Of a stretch of DNA of 5,808 nt, positions 1 to 5,570 are shown piece by piece. The stretch covers positions 1 through 5,808 of the forward strand of contig JABJOR010000068.1 of NCBI GenBank assembly GCA_018664265.1, in the 5' to 3' direction. The stretch is from Rhodospirillales bacterium (GTDB lineage Bacteria; Pseudomonadota; Alphaproteobacteria; Rhodospirillales; Casp-alpha2). The notes below the pieces were generated by a model, which was not told the DNA's origin, did no database searches, and saw only the letters and a list, made by a program, of their open reading frames with translations. Positions within the stretch are counted from its first letter, which is position 1, and the number at the start of each line of letters is the position of its first letter. Both the position numbers and the translations under genes were made by a program.

Positions 1-42
1 ACCAGGATAAATCTAGTGATCCAGTTTCAGGTAAATAATCAA

Positions 43-235
43 GATTACACCAACACAGAAAATCAGCTTTCAATACGAAAAAAATAAAGCAATCAATTAA
101 GATGTTGCAAGCAGATATTACACGTTACTTCGGTTTTACGAAAACCGAAGTAACGTGGGGAGACATCATTCATCAAAAACATGATTGCACTATTTTTCCC
201 TAAAATTGAAAGCTGCACATACAAATTATGTAATC
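43..235. repeat. long imperfect foldback with perfect 17-bp core hairpin
   Basis: A perfect inverted repeat lies at 121-137 and 141-157: 17 bp (CACGTTACTTCGGTTTT and its complement) around a 3-base ACG loop. Outside it, the same symmetry axis (near 139) relates three further arm pairs. These are 11 bp CAGCTTTCAAT at 64-74 with its complement at 205-215, an AAAAATA..GCAATCA block in each arm, and GATTACA at 43-49 with TGTAATC at 229-235. The whole is therefore a ~193-bp imperfect palindrome. There is no T-run directly after the core stem on either strand, so it is not a classic intrinsic terminator. It carries no coding sequence. It could be a MITE-like or other palindromic repeat, or the relic of a foldback element. 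Whether it occurs elsewhere in the genome cannot be seen here. Confidence 0.6.
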
Positions 236-560
236 GCCCATTAAGAACAATTGATCACATATTGCATGTATTAAAGCCAGTATCCCCATTGTTGGTATAA
301 GCAAACAATTATTTGGAACTTCATCAGCAATTGATTTGATCTTTTATGCAGACATGAGCGTAGGGCCGCGAGCGCGCTTTCATAGGGCGCTGTAGCGAGT
401 GGGCTTATGCGACTACAATATGCATTAGAGTACAATCAAATTGACTTAAATAAAGCCTCCGGCAATGTCGTATTGTCATGCGATTGATATCATCAAATGT
501 AGCTTTGCACTCTGAGTTATGACCCATCATCCATTAAGTATGTGTTTTGAAAGTATGCAT
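236..560. other. non-coding stretch, no gene recognised
   Basis: No ORF with plausible length, start and ribosome-binding site is seen on either strand. A short GC-rich patch at about 357-405 (alternating GCG/CGC) stands out from the AT-rich surroundings and may be a remnant of something transferred, but I do not recognise it. On the minus strand this is the 3' flank of the broken RTX gene. No clear terminator for that gene is seen directly after its stop at 561. Confidence 0.4.
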
Positions 561-938
561 TTAAGTAAATGTGAAATCGGTGCTATCCAGATTTGCCGCG
601 ACAACGTCCGTTAGGATGATCTCCATATCGGTGACACTATTGCCATCGGTATCAAGCTGCAACGACTTGGTTGTATCGTTAAAGGCTATTTGAGTTATGC
701 CCGTATTTGTGAACGGGATGTTGGCAGAGTCGAGGATGGTGCCATTCCATGTCCCGGTCTGAAGCCCTAACAGGTTAATGATGTCAGAGCCAAGGGCTTC
801 AAAGTCGACAATGGTATCTTTAGTGGCTGCTGTTGAATCTGATACTGCCGTATAGCGAAATGTATCTGCTCCCGTGCTAGAGGGTGTCAGGTTAACTGTT
901 GTAAGCGGCCATGTTAACCTCCATAAAGGGAGAACCAA
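561..938 (-). pseudogene. C-terminal fragment of an RTX (serralysin-type C-terminus) secreted protein
   Basis: The minus-strand frame from 877 down to the stop at 561-563 encodes about 105 residues typical of the C-terminus of RTX proteins secreted by type I systems. It starts with a last repeat-like STGADTFRY. This is followed by DTIVDFEALGSDIINL, a beta-rich stretch with LQLDTDGNSVTDMEIILT, and the terminal DSTDFTFT. That arrangement matches the M10 peptidase (serralysin) C-terminal domain, which follows the calcium-binding nonapeptide repeats and carries the uncleaved secretion signal. The ATG at 938 is not the native start: residues upstream of codon 877 are read from the inserted IS256-like element. 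The upstream part of the gene lies at 1279-1398, so this is a disrupted, probably non-functional gene. The enzymatic or adhesive part of the parent protein is absent, so its activity is unknown. Confidence 0.8.
870..877. repeat. left copy of probable target-site duplication
   Basis: TCCCGTGC here matches CCCCGTGC at 1279-1286 in 7 of 8 positions, and the two flank the IS256-like remnant. IS256-family elements usually make 8-9 bp duplications. Collapsing the two copies joins the RTX fragments in frame, which supports the assignment. Confidence 0.65.
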
Positions 939-941
939 AAC

Positions 942-1273
942 ATGGCTATCAAGAAAGAAATTATCGACGAGCTTTTATCTGACTACAAAAATCCTGAAGA
1001 CCTTCTGGGTGAAGAGGGGGTTTTCAAGGAATTGAAGAAGGCCCTTTTAGAACGGCATTGAACGCCGAGCTGAGCGATCACCTTGGCTATGAAAAGGGAA
1101 ATCCGAAGGGTCAGAAGACCGGCAATTCCCCCAATGGGCACGGCTCCAAGCGTTTGACCAGCGAAGACGGTGAGATGGAAACCAGTTCGCAACCCTGTTC
1201 CAAGACCGCCTTCCATCTTCAATATATTGAAGATGGAAAATACATGAATCGGTCGCTTACACGGAAAATCTGA
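942..1273 (+). pseudogene. IS256-family transposase, N-terminal remnant, frameshifted
   Basis: The frame begins at ATG 942, with AGGGAG at 927-932 as a good ribosome-binding site, and encodes MAIKKEIIDELL..YKNPEDLLGEEGVFKELKKALLER. It then hits TGA at 1059-1061. A one-base shift near 1053-1057 restores the familiar continuation ALNAELSDHLGYEKGNP..GNSPNG and a TSEDGEME segment, all characteristic of the N-terminus of IS256/mutator-type transposases. Homology stops after about 80 residues, near 1180. The usual RDR motif and the whole DDE catalytic domain are missing, and the second frame runs into the right terminal repeat before a stop at 1271-1273. Full-length relatives are about 400 residues, so this is a frameshifted and internally deleted pseudogene. 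Confidence 0.82.
1211..1238. repeat. 28-bp perfect palindrome inside the IS remnant
   Basis: TTCCATCTTCAATA (1211-1224) is followed directly by its exact complement TATTGAAGATGGAA (1225-1238), with no spacer. It lies where transposase homology has ended and before the right terminal repeat. It may mark the deletion junction of the element or be a secondary insertion scar. It is not followed by a T-run and is not an obvious terminator. Confidence 0.6.
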
Positions 1274-1275
1274 TG

Positions 1276-1398
1276 CTACCCCGTGCAGCCGGACATAGTA
1301 TCAAAACCAGAACCTCCGGTGAATGTGTCATTACCCGCCTCACCGTTGCGGATGTCATTCCCTTTGCTGCCATAAATCGTGTCGCCATTGTCTAACGT
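1276..1398 (-). pseudogene. RTX calcium-binding repeat fragment (upstream part of the broken RTX gene)
   Basis: Read on the minus strand from 1398, the frame encodes about 40 residues: LDNGDTIYGSKGNDIRNGE, then AGNDTFTGGSGFDTMSG and CTG. These are glycine/aspartate nonapeptide repeats of the GGxGxDxUx type that bind calcium in RTX proteins. The frame stops at TAG 1276-1278 only because it enters the IS256-like remnant. Across the element the next residues would be ADTFRY, encoded below position 873, giving a continuous CTGADTFRY. On the upstream side a TAA at 1399-1401 immediately precedes the repeat homology and no RTX-like sequence continues to its right. The gene is therefore also truncated at its 5' side, and the remainder of the parent gene is not in this window. 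Confidence 0.75.
1279..1286. repeat. right copy of probable target-site duplication
   Basis: CCCCGTGC, pairing with TCCCGTGC at 870-877 (7 of 8 identical) across the IS256-like remnant. Confidence 0.65.
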
Positions 1399-1602
1399 TT
1401 ACTTTGGGCGTGGGCAATCAATTTTAGACAACGAGAAATGATCAAACGGAACAATAGATACCCGGCGCTTGCAATACCGCAAACACGCCGCGTAATATGA
1501 TCAACCAGATGAGCCAGATTCTCTCTTAGGTCAGGCTGCTAAGTGTTCCAATTTATATGACGACGTACAAACATTATTTTGTGGATCGAAGAGCCGAGCA
1601 TT

Positions 1603-2361
1603 ATGTATAGATTAACTCATTACGCAATATTGTGCCCACTCGGAGGGCTGCTAATCTCTGGACTTTCCTATGTAAATCAAGGCTTTCCCTTCCCGCCACA
1701 ACTGGAGAAATTCTATATACCAATTGGGGTTGGGATCATTTTGGGCGGACTTATAGCTTCATATTTAAATATGATTCTTCGCAACAACGAAAAATCACAG
1801 GCCTTTTTTATAAATCTTATTGAAACTCTCGCCGCCGCCCTTGATGAGCGGGACACCTATACAAACGGCCACTCACGCCGGGTGACTCAATTGGCATCAG
1901 CCCTTGGACGTAAGGTTGGGCTTAATAATGATGATCTTAAAACACTTCAGCTAGCTGGCATATTACATGATATTGGTAAAATTGGTGTTACAGATTCTGT
2001 GCTGCTCAAAGAAGGAAAGCTGAACGAGGAGGAATACGCCGTTATCAAGCAACATCCCGTTCAAGGAAAACGTATACTAAAAAACCTCCATGATCCGCGT
2101 ATGAAGCCAATTATAAGGGCAATTTTACACCATCATGAACGATATGATGGTGCGGGGTACCCTGATGGTCTTAGGGCTGAGGATATTCCCTTGCTCTCAC
2201 GTATCATTGCCGTTGTGGATACTTATGATGCAATGACATCAACCCGCCCCTATAGAAAAGAAATGAGTAAAGGAGTGGCGTTAAAGGAAATTGAAAAGAA
2301 CTCAAACACGCAGTTTGATCCAAACATTGCCCTAGCATTTGTGAATTTGATGAGAGAGTAA
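1603..2361 (+). CDS. membrane-anchored HD-GYP domain protein, probable c-di-GMP phosphodiesterase
   Basis: A 252-residue protein if started at ATG 1603, which has GAAGAG at 1588-1593 with a 9-base gap. The frame is open back to a TTG at 1579, giving 260 residues, but that start lacks a comparable site. Numbering from the longer form, two hydrophobic segments (about 13-31 and 46-64) form an inner-membrane hairpin. A cytoplasmic HD-GYP domain follows from about 78. Visible motifs are DTYTNGHSRRV (His98), HDIGK (His130, Asp131, Lys134), QHP (His159), HHHERYDGAGYP (His184-186, Gly193-Tyr194-Pro195) and DTYDAM (Asp214). These are the metal-binding and signature residues of phosphodiesterases that degrade cyclic di-GMP. 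The YTNGH form lacks the Glu seen in trinuclear-iron relatives, which suggests a two-metal site (inference). There is no recognisable sensor domain, so its input is unknown. A group II intron follows 62 bases downstream on the same strand. Confidence 0.93.
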   Translation: MYRLTHYAILCPLGGLLISGLSYVNQGFPFPPQLEKFYIPIGVGIILGGLIASYLNMILRNNEKSQAFFINLIETLAAALDERDTYTNGHSRRVTQLASALGRKVGLNNDDLKTLQLAGILHDIGKIGVTDSVLLKEGKLNEEEYAVIKQHPVQGKRILKNLHDPRMKPIIRAILHHHERYDGAGYPDGLRAEDIPLLSRIIAVVDTYDAMTSTRPYRKEMSKGVALKEIEKNSNTQFDPNIALAFVNLMRE

Positions 2362-2423
2362 GAAAGTAAAGCCCAATTTTATATCTCAAAAATACACACT
2401 TAGTTAAATGTCTGTATCGGGTC

Positions 2424-3085
2424 GTGTGTCACGAGTAACGTCGGTCCAAACGGCGTTACGTAACTGTACTAAAGATGAAGGAGGGCCCTTCGGGTTCGGT
2501 CGTCAGGGATTGATCCCAAGCCACTGCAAGCTGCGGTCGTAAAGAGCGATGGTGGTGAGCGTTGTAGAAACGTCGGGGCAATGACCCCGTCAGGCAAGGT
2601 TAAGAGAGGCGAGCGCAAGCGAACCACTTCTGAAGTGTCGAAAGCGGATTAGATGATGTCAAAACCGAGGGGTGACCCTTCTTTCGGGATTAGTTTGAGG
2701 GCTGTCCTGAAGACGGCTCAAACGGCATCCGGCATGTAGGTGGCGCGAAGCTTAACCAGGCTTTAGTACGGAACGTGAGAACCTGTCGTTCCGATGCAAA
2801 GGGAGACGCCACAAGCGGCTATAACCGCGAGGGCCAGAGTACCGATGCGGAGCACAGGGGCGGAGCAACCCGTAGTAGGGATGAAGGTTCTGTAATGGAA
2901 CTGGACCAAAGGGGTTGCATTGTCCAGCCGAAACTCATGGTCAACCGGCGACGGGAGGAGCTATGGGGTAAGGAAAGGCCATTGGCGTATGTTCCAATGG
3001 TTGGGCATCATGAGCCGTATGAGCCGAGAGGTTCACGTGCGGTTCTGGGAGAGCGCGGAGGTGAGATCCCTCCGCGCCACTCGAC
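2424..3085 (+). ncRNA. group II intron lacking an intron-encoded protein
   Basis: A ~660-base self-splicing-type intron. It starts at GTGTG (2424), fitting the GUGYG consensus, followed by a 9-bp stem at about 2436-2460. Domain V is clear at 3012-3045: GAGCCG pairs with CGGTTC, it has the AGC catalytic triad at 3013-3015, an AC bulge and a GAGA tetraloop closing GAGCC/GGTTC. Domain VI at about 3047-3084 has a GCGCGGAGG/CCTCCGCGC stem and an unpaired A at 3079 as candidate branch point. The 3' end is probably after CGAC at 3085, though 3087 is possible. GACCC at 2674-2678 can pair with GGGTC at 2419-2423 as EBS1/IBS1. Domain IV keeps GGGAGG and an ATG at 2963 but reads Met-Gly-stop, so there is no reverse transcriptase/maturase. 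Splicing or mobility would need a maturase supplied from elsewhere. ORFs across this region are RNA-derived artefacts. Confidence 0.88.
2953..2971 (+). other. vestigial start of the missing intron-encoded protein
   Basis: In domain IV of the intron GGGAGG (2953-2958) is followed after 4 bases by ATG (2963), GGG and TAA (2969-2971). In related ORF-bearing introns, as I recall them, the reverse transcriptase gene starts at the equivalent place. The sequence resumes almost at once with what resembles the DNA after such an ORF, leading into domain V. This looks like a clean loss of the ORF, or an ORF-less lineage that kept the ribosome-binding site. Confidence 0.5.
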
Positions 3086-3273
3086 ATAATTTGCAGTCAA
3101 ATCCTACCTATTTTAGTCTCTACAGTAACCGATATAACCGGAAATGAAGCTATCCGACAAGGATTTGTGTGCTATGACAGACAGCTTAGGTCAGCTGTAA
3201 ATTGGGACCTGAATAGGGGGCAAATTAATATTCGTGAGTAAGTCAGGCTTTCTTCGACTTCGGTTGTTGCGAG

Positions 3274-3285
3274 CCCCCGCAACCA
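3274..3285 (+). other. tRNA-fMet 3'-end-like sequence, possible attachment-site scar
   Basis: CCCCCGCAACCA matches, from memory, the 3' acceptor end plus CCA of alphaproteobacterial initiator tRNA genes. Those genes often end the rRNA operon and are followed by an intrinsic terminator, as is the case here. The rest of the tRNA is absent: there is no TpsiC arm with GGTTC, no anticodon arm and no 5' acceptor strand upstream. Integrative elements that use a tRNA 3' end leave such short duplications. The same bases can also fold with 3263-3271 into a hairpin (GTTG/TTGCG arm, one bulged C) followed by TTTTT, which is an alternative explanation as a plain terminator. Confidence 0.35.
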
Positions 3286-3292
3286 ACTTTTT

Positions 3293-3323
3293 AACCGCTA
3301 TCCCAATGGGTTAGCGGTTTTTT
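3293..3323 (+). terminator. strong intrinsic terminator
   Basis: AACCGCTA (3293-3300) pairs perfectly with TAGCGGTT (3312-3319). The intervening TCCCAATGGGT can itself extend the stem through CCC/GGG, and a six-T run (3318-3323) follows. It would end plus-strand transcripts arriving from the HD-GYP gene and intron. A weaker hairpin with a T5 tail sits just upstream (3263-3292). Confidence 0.85.
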
Positions 3324-3454
3324 CGTGTCTGCATTTCATCAATAAAATATCTTCGTGGAAGCGAGCGGGAGCGTAAAGTAGAGGGGGTTACGATAACATA
3401 TCCGGTATACGATTACTTTTCGACATAGCTGTAATCGTTTTAGTAGACGTTTCC
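3324..3454. other. intergenic stretch, nothing recognised
   Basis: No gene, convincing promoter or repeat is seen. It separates the plus-strand terminator from the convergent minus-strand membrane-protein genes, and no clear terminator for the latter is visible. Confidence 0.4.
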
Positions 3455-3868
3455 TTATTTGGGAAGCATTTGGCCATCTCGATATATTCGGTTTTCTTTC
3501 ACTATGTTCCAGTTAATCCATCCAACTAAAATTACCGATAGTAAATTAATGATCATAACGGGCCAAAATTTTGCTTCGAGAGGGAAAACAGTTGGTATGA
3601 AAGGTAATATTGAAAAGCCCATTAAATACGTACCCAGAATAACGTACAGATAAAATGAGATGTAACCCCACAACCGTAGAAACCACATACCCACGATGGC
3701 AAAACAAGCAAAAATATAGTACAGCACGCCCGCTATACGAAATAAAATAGCTACTTGGTCGTCCCAACTTCCCTGAAAAATAACAAGAGCTGAACTTGCA
3801 TGTGCGGCAAATGAAATGAGTGCAAATCCAGCAAGCACTTTTGAAAGGTTTTGATAGGTATAAGTCAT
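3455..3868 (-). CDS. hypothetical four-helix integral membrane protein
   Basis: A 137-residue, strongly hydrophobic protein with four predicted membrane segments (about 9-30, 40-61, 64-88 and 101-121), short loops and a charged C-terminal tail (VKENRIYRDGQMLPK). I recognise no catalytic motif or family. The short helix-loop-helix layout resembles many uncharacterised small inner-membrane proteins. The ATG at 3868 is the only good start, but the sequence before it (TAATGATAAA) lacks a Shine-Dalgarno motif. It lies 54 bases downstream of the 273-residue membrane-protein gene in the same orientation with no terminator between, so the two may be co-transcribed and translation here may depend on the upstream gene (inference). 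It is real as a gene because of its length, clean membrane topology and good packing with its neighbour. Its function is unknown. Confidence 0.75.
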   Translation of the reverse strand: MTYTYQNLSKVLAGFALISFAAHASSALVIFQGSWDDQVAILFRIAGVLYYIFACFAIVGMWFLRLWGYISFYLYVILGTYLMGFSILPFIPTVFPLEAKFWPVMIINLLSVILVGWINWNIVKENRIYRDGQMLPK

Positions 3869-3922
3869 TTTATCATTATGTTACTTTGCAAAGATGGAAC
3901 AGGAGATCACTTTTGCCCATTT

Positions 3923-4744
3923 CTATGCTTCTCCACATAAATCTCGGTAAGAAGCAGATAAAGCTGAAACGCCCACAGCTGTTGTGACCATGAAGAATAG
4001 AGAATTAATCAATTCTAGGCCGGGAAATTCACCAAGCAGAATTATAAAACGAATAGGGATTACCAGAAAGTAGAATGGCAAAATGACGAGTATGCTTATG
4101 ATAAACAGACGAAATCCATTGCCCTTAGTTATTCGCCATCCTTGATTGAAAGAAAATGGTTTATCCACTGCAATTGACGGAAACATAATCGACCAGCGTA
4201 CAACAATGATACTTACTACGAGTGAGGCAAATATTTTTAACAATTGATACTTTCCAACCGATTGAAGTAAAGAAGACTGTAATGATGGTGATTCAGATAT
4301 CAACATAAAACCTGTAATAAATACAGAATTGAAGACTAAAGAACCTACAATTCCAAAAACAATCACAACGTACAAAAACTTGAATTGGCGTGAGTGCCAC
4401 ATAAAAAGGTTTTTTATGGTTTGAGTTTCTGAATTTACTAAGAATTGACGATGCCAGATTACCGAAAATGCAGTGACAACAAGGGCGAAAAGCCCTCCCT
4501 CCAATGCATCTATTGGAAAAGCCGCATATTTAGCAGCTTCAATGAACTTTATATTAAAAATTCTAGAGATATGTTGCAGCAACGTTGACGGGTCAACGTA
4601 AATTGAGATTAGCAATATTAGAAGAGATGGGATCAAACCCAGCATTATCAGTTGGTTTTTATTGCGCCATACGAATGAATATGATTCACCGACGATTTTC
4701 CATATGGCTAGCTTTGGTAAGGTGGCAACTGGTTCGTTATTCAT
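3923..4744 (-). CDS. hypothetical six-helix integral membrane protein
   Basis: A 273-residue protein starting at ATG 4744. A short cytoplasmic N-terminus ends in IWKIVGESYSFVWRNKNQL. About six membrane segments follow (roughly 31-50, 79-97, 122-149, 168-190, 211-237 and 244-264). Between the fourth and fifth lies RWSIMFPSIAVDKPFSFNQGW followed by RITKGNG. An arrangement of Arg, a Pro-containing helix end, a conserved Asp and W..T.GNG is typical, as I recall, of uncharacterised alphaproteobacterial membrane proteins that start with a V/AYRFVWRH-like motif. No transporter signature, nucleotide-binding motif or enzyme motif is visible. The start has only a weak GAG seven bases upstream. It is the first gene of a probable two-gene minus-strand unit with the 137-residue membrane protein and is divergent from the 4871 gene. 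Its role is unknown. Confidence 0.8.
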   Translation of the reverse strand: MNNEPVATLPKLAIWKIVGESYSFVWRNKNQLIMLGLIPSLLILLISIYVDPSTLLQHISRIFNIKFIEAAKYAAFPIDALEGGLFALVVTAFSVIWHRQFLVNSETQTIKNLFMWHSRQFKFLYVVIVFGIVGSLVFNSVFITGFMLISESPSLQSSLLQSVGKYQLLKIFASLVVSIIVVRWSIMFPSIAVDKPFSFNQGWRITKGNGFRLFIISILVILPFYFLVIPIRFIILLGEFPGLELINSLFFMVTTAVGVSALSASYRDLCGEA

Positions 4745-4870
4745 TAAAAACTCATGATTGATAGTTTGATATGTTTTGGCCTTGGTAGTATAGATTCATG
4801 CATTAATATGGCAACTATGCCATCACATTTATAAAGTATTACAGCCAAATAGTAGTAGAAGGATATGGTA
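4745..4870. promoter_or_regulatory. divergent intergenic region with a short inverted repeat
   Basis: These 126 bases lie between two genes transcribed away from each other and so should hold both promoters. An inverted repeat ATGGCA-ACTA-TGCCAT sits at 4808-4823, roughly central, and could be an operator. The region is AT-rich, and I could not fix a convincing -35/-10 pair on either strand. Confidence 0.35.
4857..4863 (+). promoter_or_regulatory. ribosome-binding site deciding the start of the 4871 gene
   Basis: AGAAGGA (4857-4863) is too close to ATG 4865 (one base) but is well spaced, by seven bases, from ATG 4871, which favours the second ATG. Confidence 0.6.
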
Positions 4871-5545
4871 ATGAGTTCTACCCGATTGACTCTCTACCAG
4901 CTTTATAGGCGCTGTGCTTCTAAGGAAGAATATGCTGAATATGAAAAGCATAAGTTTGGTATTCCAGAATTTGTCGAATCATTTGGGGAATTAATCAAAT
5001 CAGACTTTAAAGTTCCTGATGGTTTTTATAAACGAATGGAAATAGGTACAAATTTACGTGAAACATTTGAAAAACGTGCTCTCAATTTTATAGTATCTGG
5101 AAAGATGGTCGCTTTTGGATATGAAATGCCACGTAGGGCAAAATCAGAGCCAGTAAGAATCCCTGATGATGTTTTTACAGATTGGCATAATATCGATTGG
5201 GGTAATAATACTGTTAAAGGCAGTGATCTACATTTCACGAAAGTCTATGCCGTAAAATCTCATGAACTTGGGCAAGAAATGAACTCTGAAATAATTATTG
5301 AGCACGAAGAGCCAATAAGGGAAACCCCAAATAAGGTTGGTCGACCTAATCTGGGGGAGAAGTTTGTTAGAGCATTTAAGGAATTAGAAGCTGAAGGGTG
5401 TATTGATTTATCAGCTCCGAAATCAGCTATGTTTGCCCCTGTCATACAAAGGGCTATCGAATCGAATCCAGAAGAAGCGGATAGGATAAAAAACGTGAAG
5501 GATTCGACTCTTTATAAATCAATAGGGTCGTTGTTTTCTAAGTAG
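4871..5545 (+). CDS. hypothetical soluble protein with an alphaproteobacterial-type pattern
   Basis: 224 residues from ATG 4871; the frame also has an ATG at 4865, but the AGAAGGA site fits 4871. The protein is soluble and charged with no signal peptide. Numbering from 4865, the middle carries ALNFIVSGKMVAFGYE (72-87), VRIPDD (97-102) and DWHNIDWGNNTVKGSDLHF (106-124). I associate this 'gives access/IPDDVF..iDW.n.tv.g..l.F' pattern with uncharacterised alphaproteobacterial proteins. The C-terminal third begins with KVGRPNLGEKF (158-168), a GRP motif that could touch DNA in the manner of an AT-hook, followed by helical segments (LEAEGCIDLSAP, PVIQRAIESNPEEADRI, TLYKSIGSLF). A DNA-binding or regulatory role is only a guess. 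It stands alone on the plus strand, divergent from the membrane pair, with an IS1182 fragment behind it. Confidence 0.78.
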   Translation: MSSTRLTLYQLYRRCASKEEYAEYEKHKFGIPEFVESFGELIKSDFKVPDGFYKRMEIGTNLRETFEKRALNFIVSGKMVAFGYEMPRRAKSEPVRIPDDVFTDWHNIDWGNNTVKGSDLHFTKVYAVKSHELGQEMNSEIIIEHEEPIRETPNKVGRPNLGEKFVRAFKELEAEGCIDLSAPKSAMFAPVIQRAIESNPEEADRIKNVKDSTLYKSIGSLFSK

Positions 5546-5570
5546 CTGAAATTTAGTGCTAAAAGTTTGA

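Larger units (their letters stand above)
878..1278 (+). mobile_element. degenerate IS256-family element remnant (~400 bp)
   Basis: The element is bounded by imperfect terminal inverted repeats. The left end reads TAG...GTCAGGTT...TTGTAAGCGGCC. The complement of the right end reads TAGCATCAGATTTTCC and then GTGTAAGCGACC; the two align with a few mismatches and short gaps. It carries the start of an IS256-type transposase (from 942) but only about 400 bp of the usual 1.3-1.4 kb, so most of the interior has been lost. It is flanked by a 7-of-8 target duplication and sits inside the RTX gene in the opposite orientation. With no complete transposase it could move only if a related enzyme acted on its ends. 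Confidence 0.75.

Noticed and set aside
121..157. Core hairpin as an intrinsic terminator for the RTX gene
   Set aside because: It lacks a T-run on either strand and lies about 400 bases beyond the RTX stop. It fits better as the centre of a larger foldback.
983..1222. Minus-strand 79-codon ORF
   Set aside because: It is antisense to the IS256 transposase remnant, which has clear family similarity on the plus strand.
1392..1541. Minus-strand open stretch of about 48 codons (..ENLAHLVDHITRRVCGIASAG..)
   Set aside because: It has no start codon with a ribosome-binding site and no family I could name. It might be a transposase tail fragment, but I cannot support that.
1632..1823. Plus-strand 63-codon ORF inside the HD-GYP gene
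   Set aside because: A shadow in another frame of a clearly conserved gene.
2775..3147. Two overlapping plus-strand ORFs of 104 and 75 codons
   Set aside because: They lie wholly or mostly in the group II intron and translate structured RNA, including domains V and VI. There is no independent coding evidence.
3230..3292. A complete tRNA gene ending at CCCCCGCAACCA
   Set aside because: No matching 5' acceptor strand, D arm, anticodon arm or GGTTC arm can be found upstream. Only the 3' end resembles a tRNA.
5026..5445. Minus-strand ORFs of 70 and 61 codons
   Set aside because: Antisense to the 4871 gene, with no recognisable motif.
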